Shown: positions 34,641 to 44,580 of the stretch, in pieces | How the letters are laid out: each line of letters begins with the position of its first letter | Position numbering within the stretch: position 1 is the first letter of the stretch | From: Macrotis lagotis | Lineage: Eukaryota > Chordata > Mammalia > Peramelemorphia > Peramelidae | Direction: 5' to 3' | DNA length: 64,000 bases | NCBI RefSeq assembly: GCF_037893015.1 | Contig: NC_133662.1 | Span: forward strand, 269,810,944 to 269,874,943 | Notes under the pieces: generated by a model | Database searches by the model: none | Told to the model about the DNA's origin: nothing | What the model saw: the letters and a program-made list of their open reading frames with translations, nothing else | Position numbers and translations under genes: made by a program

Positions 34641-34994
34641 CTCTGGAATGAAAACTAAGCTTCCTTCATCCTAAGTCTTTTCGCCTTCCTTCCTTCCTCT
34701 CCTTCAGTCTAGCTCTTCCTGAAACCTGTCTTTCCCCAGCAGACATAACCTCCCTGGTCATCCTTTTCAGCACTGACTGCACCTTGATTCATTCTCCATG
34801 GTTCAGTCATTGAGGTGAAGGAGTGGAATACATTTCCAGGTTCTCCCCACTCCTCCTCATTCAGTAACCTCTTGTCCTTGGAGGTTCCTGCTATCTTTAT
34901 CTACCAACCAGTCAAAATCATGGTAATTGTTCTCTATAGACCCTCCAGGTCACTGAATTTCCTACCTTAATGAGTTCAGTATATGGCTCATAGG

Positions 34995-35205
34995 GCTGTT
35001 AGATGGCACAGTAGATAGACTGTTGGGCCCAGAGTCAGGAAGACTTGAGTTCACATCTGGCCTCAGTAAGTCACTTAAAGTTTCCTCATCTATAAAATGA
35101 GTTAAAGAAGGAAATGGAAAACCCCTCCCACTGTCATTGCCAAGAAAGTTCAAAAAAAAGAGTCATGAAGAATTGGACATGACTGCAAAATGATCAAACA
35201 ACAAA
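34995..35205 (+). repeat. MAR1-like SINE, internally shortened
   Basis: Head GGGCTGTTAGATGGCACAG, then GAGTTCACATCTGGCC and the MAR1 body GGAAATGGAAAACCCC, ending TTGGACATGACTGC. Confidence 0.8.
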
Positions 35206-35490
35206 AATATGCCTCATAATTTTTTCTCTCCTCCCCAACTCCTGTCTCGCTAAGAGACTTCAACATTAAATCTCCCTAAATTCTGTAAGCACTCAGTTTC
35301 TCAACCTACCTACTTCCCATGAGCTAATTCTCCACCTCAGCCACATATGATGATTATTATGCCCTTGATCTTATTATAATCCCCAATTGTATCACTTCCA
35401 TGTTCAAGAATTTTAAAATCTGATCATAATCTATTGGCCTTCAATTACAAAACCTTAACCTGATACTGTACTGGGATCTCCAGTCCTTGA

Positions 35491-36439
35491 TTTTCTTTTC
35501 TTTTTTTTCAAATAATCAGGGGATTTATTTAGTGAAATGTCCAAGAGTTTATTTGCCCTTTCGGGCTTTGGTCTTCCTTAGGTACAATTCAAGCTCTCTG
35601 CCCTCGAGCATGTAGCCGGCTGCTGGGCCACACTGGCCTGGCCTCCATGCGATGCAGGCCAGGAGCTTGCCCTGCTGGAACTGTTCCTCTGGAAGTGAGC
35701 TGCTCTTGGCCTTCTGCTTCCTCTCCTCGTATTTCTTCTGGATCTTCTCTGAGCGCTTTTTACTTAAAATCTCCTCCTCAGGAGTCCGCTTTGCTCCCTT
35801 CTTCCTGCCCAGTGCCAGGGCACAATGGGCCTCATGCCACGGGCGGTGCGGGGTGCTGTCGATGAGCACAAGGCAATTCTGCACCAGCGCCTTGGTCCGG
35901 CCCGGCTCATTGCTGGACGCAGTGTAGACTACATCGATAATCCTTGTTTTTCGGGGACAGCACTCGGAGCCCCAGGAGAAGTTGCCCACGTCCAGCCGCT
36001 GCGCCCGGTGCTTCTTGTTGCCTCCGCGGACTCGCACGGTGTGGATGCGGCGGGGCCGATCTCGGCGTTGGCGGGGCCTGATCTTGGCGTTGGCGGGCCC
36101 GATCTTGGCGTTGGCGGGGCCTGATCTTGGCGTTGGCGGGGCCGATCTTGGCGTTGGCGGGCCCGATCTTGGCGTTGGCGGGCCCGATCTTGGCGTTGGC
36201 AGGGCCCGATCTTGGCGTTGGCGGGGCCGATCTTGGCGTTGGCGGGGCCGATCTTGGCGTTGGCGGGTCGGATCTCGGCGTCTGCGGGGCCGATCTTGGC
36301 CTTGGAGGGCGGGCGGCCCAGCTCGTACTTGCGCTTCTTGTGGCAGGGCTTGCGCTTGCCCCCGGTCTTGCGGGGCTTGTGCCAGTTGTCCCGGGGGATC
36401 CCCACGGTCGGCGAGAGCTGCAAAGAGGAAGCCAGCGCC
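35491..36439 (-). pseudogene. RPS8: processed RPS8 pseudogene with internal minisatellite
   Basis: The minus strand encodes most of 40S ribosomal protein S8. From the 5' end it gives [19 protein letters not shown] and [10 protein letters not shown], then a repeat-expanded ANAKIGP region. After this come [95 protein letters not shown] and the C-terminus [10 protein letters not shown] with a TAA at 35549-35551. It is intronless. It has an AATAAA (complement at 35524-35529), an A-rich tail (complement at 35491-35509), and a candidate 9-bp target-site duplication TGATTTTCT at 35488-35496 and 36440-36448. All of this is diagnostic of LINE-mediated retrocopying. Breaks: the start codon is GTG (36403-36405), a base is missing just after the repeat array near 36052-36055, and 22-bp units shift the frame. 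Normal RPS8 is about 208 aa. A functional product is unlikely. The parental gene lies elsewhere. Confidence 0.95.
36058..36291 (-). repeat. 21/22-bp minisatellite inside the RPS8 retrocopy
   Basis: Eleven head-to-tail units, each starting GATCTTGGCGTTGGCGGG on the plus strand. Unit starts: 36058, 36080, 36101, 36123, 36144, 36165, 36186, 36208, 36229, 36250, 36271. A diverged twelfth start at 36292 leads back into normal RPS8 sequence. Eight units are 21 bp and three (36058, 36101, 36186) are 22 bp. On the minus strand one unit encodes ANAKIGP, which derives from the AANTKIGP-like segment normally present once in RPS8. Flanking units are the most diverged and inner units the most alike, as expected for array growth from the middle. 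Confidence 0.95.
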
Positions 36440-37676
36440 TGATTTTCTCAAGGCTCTCGGTCCGCTCCCAGGCTATCTCTCCTTGACTATCCAGTCTTTC
36501 CTCTTGGATCCCTTGATAACACCAATTCAACTCTCTGCTGTCTAGTTCTTTTATCGTATGGCTATCACACGGCCTTGGCTTCTTCCTACCAGTCATCACA
36601 CATGCTGCTGAATGGAGATGGAGAACATCAAAGAACCATCCACTCGATCCCCTACAGATGCATATTCCGTGACCTCAACTGGACCCTCACTGCTACTAGG
36701 CAATCCTAGTAAGGGCCTTATCAGCTCACTTTCCCGCTGTCCACAATGGCTCTTCCAAACCTTCTCATCCCTCCCCAAACATCCCCTGCCTTCCCCTTCC
36801 TCCACCTTCTAAGCTAAGAACTTTGTCTCATACTTTACAGAGTATATTAAGGCCATTCTTCATAGGCTCCCTCTTTTTCCCCCCTCCCTTATTTCCCATC
36901 ATGCTTCTCTCTTCTCCTTCACTCCACAATAAATTGTCTTTCCTCCTTACCAAGTCTCTACCAGTTCAAGGGATTCTTTTCCATCCCATCTCTTCCAACA
37001 GATTGCCCCTTTTGTCAACCATCCCCTCCCTTGGTTTCAATGCCTTTCTGTCTGCTGGCTCATTACCTATTGTCTACAAGCATACCCTTGTCTCTTCCAT
37101 CCTGATACAAAAAAGAAACCTCAGTTGATCCTTCCATCCTTGCTATCTCTCATCTTTATGCTCTTTTGCAGTTAAACTCCCCCAAAAGACAATCTACAAT
37201 TGATTCTTCCCCTATCTCTCCTCTCACTATCTTTTTAACCCCTTCCAATCCTCCTTACTGAAACTTTTCTCTCCAAAGTGCCAAATCCAAAGGCTTTTCT
37301 TAGTTCTCATTTACCCTGATTCCCTGCAGCCATGGACACTGTTGATCACTCGCTCCTCCTCAATAATCTCTTCATTTGGGCTTTGGGGCCTTCCCTCTCT
37401 CTGGTTCTCCCAATTGTCTGATCTCTCCTTGCCGAATCCTCCTATAGCCACAAGTGTCCCTCAGTTTCCATCATGGATCTTCTCTTCTCCCCCTAAACAA
37501 CTTCACTTGAAGATCTCATCAGCTCCCATGGATTTAATTACCATCTCTATGCTGATGATTCTTAAGTGTACCTTTTTTGTCCCAATTTCTCTGATAGTCT
37601 CCTATCTTGAATTCTCAACTTCCTTCCAGATATCTAAAACTGGATAGCCAAAAGGCATTTTTAAAATCACCACATC

Positions 37677-37860
37677 CCAGGGCAACTAGGTGGCATAGGG
37701 ATTAGAGCACCAGCCCTGGAGTCAGGAGGACCTGAGTTCAAATTTGACCTCAGATACTTAATAATTACCTAGTTGTGACCTTGGGCAAGTCACTTCACTT
37801 CACTGACTGGCCTCCTCCCCCCAAAAAAGCCAAAAAAGTAAAAAATAAAATCACCGTATC
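37677..37860 (+). repeat. WSINE1-like SINE with target-site duplication
   Basis: GGGCAACTAGGTGGCATAGG to an A-rich tail, flanked by AAAATCACCACATCC (left) and AAAATCACCGTATCC (right). Inserted in the L2 element. Confidence 0.85.
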
Positions 37861-38180
37861 CTAAACAGAACTCATGACTTTTTCTCCCAGAAAATTAAAG
37901 AACCACACACCTTCCCTATTACAGAAGAGGACCCCATTATCCTCCTCATGCCTCAGGTTTGAAATCTAGGAGTCATTCTTAATGCTTCCCTATCTCTCAC
38001 ACACACACACCCCAATTTCAAGGTGCTGACAAGACACTTAATTTCACCTCTACAACATTCCATACAAAAACTTATCACCTCACCCCTAAGGATTGTAGTA
38101 GCTGCTGGGTAAGACCCCAATCAAGTCCATCTTCCATGCATCCACTAAAGTGATTTTGCTAAAGTAAAGGTTCAACTGTG

Positions 38181-38227
<47 letters not shown>
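38181..38227. repeat. (CA)n microsatellite
   Basis: About 45 bases of uninterrupted CA repeat inside the L2 3' part. Confidence 0.95.
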
Positions 38228-38228
<1 letters not shown>

Positions 38229-38745
38229 AATAAGCTTCAGTGACTCCCCACTACCTCCAGGATCAAATACAAAAAGCTCTAATTGGCTTTCCAAGTTCCT
38301 CCTACCTATCTCAACTCCCACCTTTCTAATTTCTTAGTCCTTGACACAAACACTCTTCAAACAAAAGACAGCATTCTTCTGTCTTTTCCACAAACAAAAC
38401 CCTCTAGCTCTCAGATTCAGGCATTCTCTTTGTCTCCCACACCCAGAATGTTCTTCCTCCTCATCCCTGCCACCAACTCCCTGGTTCCTTTAAGTCCTAA
38501 CTAAAATTCCATTTTTCTACCAGAAACCTTTTCCAGCCTTTCCCAGCTCCTCCCAATCTTAGTGCCTTCCCTCTCTTAATTATTTCCTATTTATTCTGTA
38601 TATAGATTGCTTTGTATATATTTGCCTGTCTCACCCCATTAGATTGTTAGGTCCTTGTCTTTTTTAATCCCTATTATTTTGCAAAGTAAGGGACATATAG
38701 TAGATGTTTAATGTTCATTTGTGGCTTCCTTGCCTGTCTCATATA

Positions 38746-40469
38746 CATATATATATATATGATATATATTTATGTATGTCTGTCTATATTTATGTAGCTT
38801 TACACACACACCCACACCCATATAATTCCTTTTTTCTATTTTTCTTTGTGGGTTTTTCTGTGGGTTTTCATTAAACCCCTGAAATTTAGTGGCCCATCCC
38901 TTTCATTTAACTCCCTTACTGCAACTCTCAGTTACCTGTAAGCAAATGCAAAGGAGAGGAAGTCAGCTTGAGGTTAGAGCGTGGATGGGGGCTAAGGGAA
39001 GGGATCTAGAGAGATCAAAGGGATGCGTCATTCTCTAAGTTGGCCCTTCAGTTGGGATGGAGTTCTGTGCCCCTGACTGCTTGAAGTGAAGGACCTATCT
39101 TTTACAAGCCCAGAATGGGCCACTGCCAGGCAGAGCCATCGGACGGTCTCTCATTAAGTCTTTATAAATGACGGCCCAATCAGAGAAAGAGCAGCCAAAA
39201 GGGCAAAGGTCCCTCCCAAGCACTTTGGCAAAAAAAGAGAGGCTCCTTCCATTTACTGTCCTAGCCCTGCCCCCCATCCCAAATGTTCTTGCACAAACAT
39301 TTTGAAAACTATTGTTCTTGTTTCCAGCGCCAACATCTGTTGGCCGCCCTATAAAGCAGGAACAGCTGTCAGTCATGCAGACATCACTCTGTAAATCTGC
39401 CCCAACAATGCTGTTTTCAAGTCCAGGGTCCTAGGGCAGGTTTATGAGGTGCCATCGCCATGATTAACAATGCCAGGAAAGAACTGTGCAGGTGCAGGAA
39501 GAGAGAGGGAGAGGGGAAAAAAAGGAGAGGAGGAAGGGGCCATTCCTGACCAGTCTGGGGCACACTGCAGAACAGTTTGCAGTCAATTCAGAAATGTGTT
39601 GAGTTTGGTTTTTTTAACTTTAAGCACCAAGCCTCTTGGCCTGGGTTTGCACATGCCAGCCCAGAGAGGTAAAAAGGAAAAAAATCTTAACTACTTATTC
39701 TGACAATTGACCCTTCACTCTAGCAGATCATTTTCTGATATTTGCACTTCCTCCTGGATGCTTTGGCATGAGAAAGGTAGTCCTCAGTGCTTAGCACAGG
39801 TCACTTAATAAATTCTTGATTTCTCTAGTCATGGAAAATATGAGTCATTCTTCAAAATGGTAATGAGAGCTTGTGGTGTCTTGAGCATCCTCTAAGAAAG
39901 TGGGGGAAAATCATTCTTTGTTTACTCAAGAAAGGAGCAGTAGAAAGGACTTTGGTTCTGAAAGCAAGGGACCTGAGTTCAGATTCTGATTTTGCTACTT
40001 GGCTACTGAATATGACTTTAGCTAGGCCAAGACGCTCAGTTTCCATATTAGTCATGAAGGGGTTGCATCGATGGTGAATAATCTTTGAGATCCCTTCTAA
40101 CTAGAGTTGTATATTCTCTCTCCCTCTAGAAATGACTTTCCTTTGACTTATCAGTGCACACACAGCTTCCCTCCCCTGGAATGGAAGCTCTCTGAGTTCA
40201 GGGGCTAGGTTTTTCTCCCTTTTTTGGATCTCCTCCCCTAGTACAATGACTGTACAAAAGTACTACTTAAGATTTGCTTCTTAAATAGTGAACATGAGGA
40301 TCTGAAGCCTAATCCTCACTTCACAGCTGAACCTCTGGTCTAGAACAAGGCTCTATCTTCTGCCCCAGGGTTCCGTGAGCCTTTGAAGAATCATGTCTGT
40401 ATTCTTCAGTACCACCAATTTGAGGTTTTAAGATGATCAGTTAAGGGGAATTGTTGTCATAATTTCTGG
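38746..40469. other. non-coding, unique, with regulatory-like island
   Basis: No gene supported. The block at about 39100-39480 is free of recognisable repeats and holds a CCAAT box, a TATAAA, an E-box and homeodomain-type sites (see findings). A minus-strand 93-codon frame over it has no domain and is judged random. Confidence 0.5.
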
Positions 40470-40615
40470 AGGCAGCTAGGTGGTGCTGCAGTGGATAGAG
40501 CACTAGGCCTGGAGTCAGGAAGACTCATCCTCCTGAATTAAAATGTAGCCTCAGAATGTGGCCCAAATGGGGTCACAAAGAGTCAGATGGGATGGAAATA
40601 ACTGAACATGTGTCA
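40470..40615 (+). repeat. MAR1-like SINE, internally deleted
   Basis: GGCAGCTAGGTGGTGCTGCAG, then TCAGGAAGACTC and the MAR1 end CCCAAATGGGGTCACAAAGAG. Confidence 0.75.
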
Positions 40616-41434
40616 GCAAGTTGTAAATAAAGACGTATTTACTGAGGTGGTACCAGGAAAAAGAATTTCTCCAAGACATTCTCCCCTTACAAAGTCTCTG
40701 ACACACTCTTCCATTCATTACCCAAGGGAAAGTGGGCTTAAACTTAAGAAGCGCATGTGTTAAAGTGGTACCACATGTCCTGATTTCTGGAAGTCTTTCT
40801 CTCCCTTTTGTGGGGTCCTTAAGAAGTTCTCCTGTGGCATGGTATCTCGAGAAGACCTAGAGGTGAGTCCAGATTTTTATATATATTGGCACTGGAATCC
40901 TGAGCAAGTAAGTTAACCTCAGAACCTCAGGTAATTCTTAAAGGCTTTAAAGAATAGTTGCCAGTCTTCTTTGGTAAAGGGAATTCTCTCATGTGAAATT
41001 GCCTTCATTGAAAAAATTTCAGGTCTGGATCCCCCCAGAAAACATCCTCTCCAGTAATTAATTAATTAGTTGATCAAATGATTAAATAAATAAATGAATG
41101 AATGAATGAAACAAACTCACCCTAAGAAACATAGATGAGCAAAACCACGAAAATATTCTATGAACCCTTCTTAGCCCAGGTCTGTATCTATTCCTCTCCT
41201 GTGTCAACCTGAAATCACAATTACCTTTATCACTTCTTCCAAATCCCTCAAGATGTCCCTTCCATGTTCTTTTGATTCATCTTACTTTTCCAAATGGCAG
41301 CCCACTTCAAGAACTCTCCTAGGGTCTTTATTTTTAAACCAGATTTCTAAGGAAAATATGAAAATATCAATAGGTAAAGAGATAGTGGGAGGGTGTAGGT
41401 GTACAGTTCACAAACTTTAATATAAGCTACCATT

Positions 41435-41700
41435 TCTTTTGTTGTTAAGTCATTTCAGTTGTGTCTGACTCTTTGTCTCTCAATTTGAAGTTTTCTTGGC
41501 AAAAACACTGGAGAGGTTTGCCATTTCCTTCCACAGCTCATTTGACAAATGAAGAAACTGAGGCAAACAGGATTAAGGGACCTTCTCAGGGCCCCAACTG
41601 CCAGTAAGTGTTTAAGGTCAGACTTAAACTCAGAAAAAAAAGAGTCTTCCTGACTTCAGACCCAGCCATCTATCTGCTTCACCATCCAGCAGTCCTATCA
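41435..41700 (-). repeat. MAR1-like SINE (antisense)
   Basis: Plus strand GTTGTTAAGTCATTTCAG, TTTTCTTGGCAAAAACACTGG, ACAAATGAAGAAACTGAGGC, and an end resembling CTTCACCATCCAGCAGTCC. Confidence 0.75.
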
Positions 41701-41867
41701 ACTGCTGCATTCCATTAAAAATATGTTTTGGCATCATAAAAGAGCATGAAAAATGGGAAAGATTTGCCTTGGAAGAAACAAATATTGGTCTGTCAAAAAG
41801 ATAAAAACCTGGGGAGAGACACCGAGAAAGCCTGTCACAGGGTGGCGGGTGAGAACAAAGGTAGGTG

Positions 41868-42010
41868 GGGGAGGGGTAGCCAGGTGATGCAGTGGAATAG
41901 AACACTGACCCTGGAGTCAGGAGGACCTGAGTTCAAATTTGACCTCAGACACTTAATAATTACCTAGCTGTGTGACCTTGGGCAAGTCACTTAACCCCAT
42001 TGCCTTACAA

Positions 42011-42045
<35 letters not shown>
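41868..42045 (+). repeat. WSINE1-like SINE with (GA)n tail
   Basis: AGGGGTAGCCAGGTGATGCAG to TTGCCTTACAAAAACTG, followed by a pure GA dinucleotide run at about 42016-42043. Confidence 0.85.
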
Positions 42046-42046
<1 letters not shown>

Positions 42047-42390
42047 ATCTTCTATTACCCAAAAGAATATAACTCTAGAAAGTAGTTATGTCATTTCTTT
42101 GAAGACAAAAACACTTTCCCTTCTTCTCTTTGTCTTCCCCACACCAAGAACGATGCATGGCAAATGGGGGAAACTAATTAGAAGTTGGTTAAGTCAAATG
42201 GGATGAATTTTAAATTAAACCATACTAGAGAGCATCACCAGTTGGAAGCAACCTAGAACTACAGGAAGAGCCATAAAGCAGAGCAATCTGTCCCACCACC
42301 TGCTGGGAGAGCTCAGGAACTACAGGGCCATACTTGAGAGGTAATGCCTGCTGGTAACAGCAGGTGGTTACAGCAGGGAAAGGAATTGAT

Positions 42391-42500
42391 CTAATTTTGA
42401 CAGCAGGTGAATGAGGATTTGCATACACTTTGGGAGGGAGTTGCTCTTATGGTGGACTCTTATCCCAAGGTTTCTGGTTTTGCACTTTGATTTATTTTAT
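42391..42500 (+). repeat. 110-bp direct repeat, copy A
   Basis: Begins CTAATTTTGACAGCAGG and ends TTGATTTATTTTAT. It aligns without gaps to copy B at 43469-43578 with about nine mismatches by eye. I do not recognise the family. Confidence 0.85.
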
Positions 42501-43258
42501 CCAATATAGCCTTTTTTCCCATTGTGAGCTATAGATTTAAAAGGAAGAATTCAGTCTCATGGTACCAGACACACATTTTCTCAGGGTGATACTCATACCA
42601 GAGTGAGAACAAATCCCTCAGATATATTTGAATCTTTCATGTCAAAAGAATCTCTAACACAAGAGTCACATGTGTAGCTAGACCTCCCTGTGGCAAGACA
42701 TATAGTTGTGTGCAGACAGATTAGCATTGGAAAATAATGCAAATTTTGACTTCTGAATTCCCAAGGTCTCAGACATTTTAACATTGAAGTGATGTCATTT
42801 TCTTGCAGAAAATTATTTTGTCAAAACATGGGAATGGTAACCAGAAATACTAAGCTTTGGGGTCATGTTACAGAATGACTGCCAAACTCTACCAAGACAA
42901 ATTAAATCATTTTTATTATTTTGGGATAAACTCCATGAAGCAAAGGCTACTCAACTCTATAGAAATGTCATCTACTGCCCATCTGAAGGTCCAGAGAGAA
43001 GTATTTTCAATCAGCAGATAGCATTATGAAACATATTCTAGTAGGCTTTTTCATCTGTTAACAAAACTTAGTGATCACTCTAACAACTTCAGTACTTATG
43101 ATATGGTTCCTATGAGCAAAGAAAGCTGGAGCTAGGGGAAAGATTACAGATAATAAATCCCATACCTCTCATTTGACCAATAATTTGAATGTTTTCTAAT
43201 CTTGAATTATATAACTTAATAGATGGTAATAATTTAGAATGAAGATGATGATTGGGGG

Positions 43259-43260
<2 letters not shown>

Positions 43261-43302
<42 letters not shown>
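43261..43302. repeat. (ATG)n microsatellite
   Basis: Fourteen consecutive ATG/TGA-phase trinucleotides, uninterrupted. Confidence 0.95.
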
Positions 43303-43468
43303 GCTAATATTAACATTTAAAGCAAAGTTTTTGATTCCCATTATTTCATTTGATACTTTGGCAAGGATTTTTTGGCAAGTCTTCAAAATCGTGAAGTTAA
43401 ACTTCTTTTTAGCTCTTTTGTGCATCAGGTCAACAGTCAATGAGTCAGATTAATCAGTTTTATATAAC

Positions 43469-43578
43469 CTAATTTTGAATGTAGGTGAATGAGGATTTGC
43501 ATACACTTTGGGAGGGAGTTTCTCTTATGGCAGACTCTTATCTCAAGGTTTCTGTTTTTGCACTTTGATTTATTTCAT
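43469..43578 (+). repeat. 110-bp direct repeat, copy B
   Basis: Begins CTAATTTTGAATGTAGG and ends TTGATTTATTTCAT. It is the partner of copy A, 1078 bases downstream in the same orientation. Confidence 0.85.
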
Positions 43579-43944
43579 CTATATCCATATCCATATTTTT
43601 GATTTATTTATTTTATCTCTACATCTTTGACATTCATCTAATGGGGGTGGATTGGGATGAATAAGATGATCATTAAAGCCCCTTTAACTCAAATTCTGCA
43701 ATTTCTGGGGATGATTCCTAATATATCTAAATGAGTCTATAGCTACTTTGTGTATAGACTTGTCTTTTGATACTTTTTTGAAAACTCTCCTGATCAGTAA
43801 TCAAATTTTTTCTCAAATCGATGCTAAAACAGGTTTTCTGGATCCTGTGTATCAACAATAAATAACATTAACATAAACAAACAAATAATGTTTAAACAAA
43901 CAATGTTTCAAATATTTTTGTTTAAAAACAGCTTGTTTTATTTT

Positions 43945-44580
43945 AATTTTTTAAATTTAATATATTTATAGATATATAGATAGATATTTTAATTTGTTTT
44001 CCAATCTTTTTTGCACGGTTTTGAGTTTTATAATTATTCTCCCTCCCTCCCTTCCCTCCCCCCTTCCCTCCAACAGAAGACTTTACATTTGCATTCATGT
44101 TAAGCATAGATGGAAATTGGATGTGTTGTGAGAGAAGAATCAGATCCAAAAGGAAGAAAGAAAGCATTAGAGAGAGAGAGAGAGTAAAATTTGAATAATA
44201 TATGACAACTTTTAAAAATTGAAGCTAGTAAGTTTTGGTCTTTGTTTAACTCCACAGTTCCTTCTCTGGATACAGATAGTGATCTCCATCACAAATTCAC
44301 TAAAATTGCTCCTGATTATTGCGCTGATGGCATGAACAAGTCCATCATGTTATTGTGTACACTGTTCTTCTGGTTCTGCTCCTCTCACTTGGCATCAATT
44401 CATAAAAGTCTTTCCAGGATTTTCTGAAATTTCATCCCTCATAATATCTTTAGAACAATAGAGTTCCATCACATACAAATACAACATTTTGTTCAACCAT
44501 TACTCAATGGATGGACATCCCCTCAATTTCCAATTCTTTGCCACTACAAAAAAAAGCTGCTATGAATATTTTTGTCTATG
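43945..44580 (-). mobile_element. L1-lineage LINE 3' end (antisense)
   Basis: Plus strand: AT-rich 3' UTR with CTCCCTCCCTCCC, then GTTCTTCTGGTTCTGCTCC and CTCACTTGGCATC. AGAACAATAGAGTTCC follows, then CAACCATTACTCAATGG, CCCCTCAATTTCC and AATTCTTTGCCACTAC. This is the same order as the antisense L1 3' end at 16.6-16.8 kb. It is truncated just after the ORF2 C-terminus. Confidence 0.75.

Larger units (their letters stand above)
34650..38745 (+). mobile_element. L2-type LINE (sense, long, triply interrupted)
   Basis: This is the longest L2-like copy in the window. Near 35240 the plus strand gives R-DFNI, the remnant of the G-D-F-N endonuclease motif, at the end of the endonuclease domain. After the interruptions, 37334-37360 gives DTVDHSLLL, and 37518-37559 gives SSHGFNYHLYADD. 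Its YADD at 37548-37559 is the reverse-transcriptase catalytic box, and a stop follows two codons later. The ORF end and 3' tail lie at about 38240-38745 (AGTGACTCCCCACTACC, ACTAAAATTCC, GTCTCACCCCATTAGATTG). Insertions are a MAR1-like SINE at about 34995-35205, the RPS8 retrocopy at 35491-36439, and a WSINE1-like SINE at about 37677-37840. The element is dead. Confidence 0.75.
42046..43940. other. non-coding, contains a 110-bp direct duplication
   Basis: No gene or known interspersed element recognised. It contains two copies of a 110-bp sequence (42391-42500, 43469-43578) and an (ATG)n microsatellite (43261-43302). Frames over the microsatellite encode poly-His or poly-Ile artefacts. Confidence 0.5.

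Noticed and set aside
36058..36291. Regular repeats that could be mistaken for a CRISPR array
   Set aside because: Units are directly adjacent with no unique spacers, and the context is a mammalian retropseudogene.
35982..36545. 187-codon plus-strand frame, Arg/Trp-rich, across the RPS8 retrocopy
   Set aside because: It is the complement of the RPS8 minisatellite; openness follows from the 21-bp unit and lack of AT-rich stops, not from coding selection.
39095..39376. 93-codon minus-strand frame starting MTDSCSCFIGRP
   Set aside because: No recognisable domain or homologue; the region looks regulatory rather than coding.
43110..43440. Frames with poly-Ile and poly-His runs
   Set aside because: Produced by the (ATG)n microsatellite read in different frames; no surrounding coding features.
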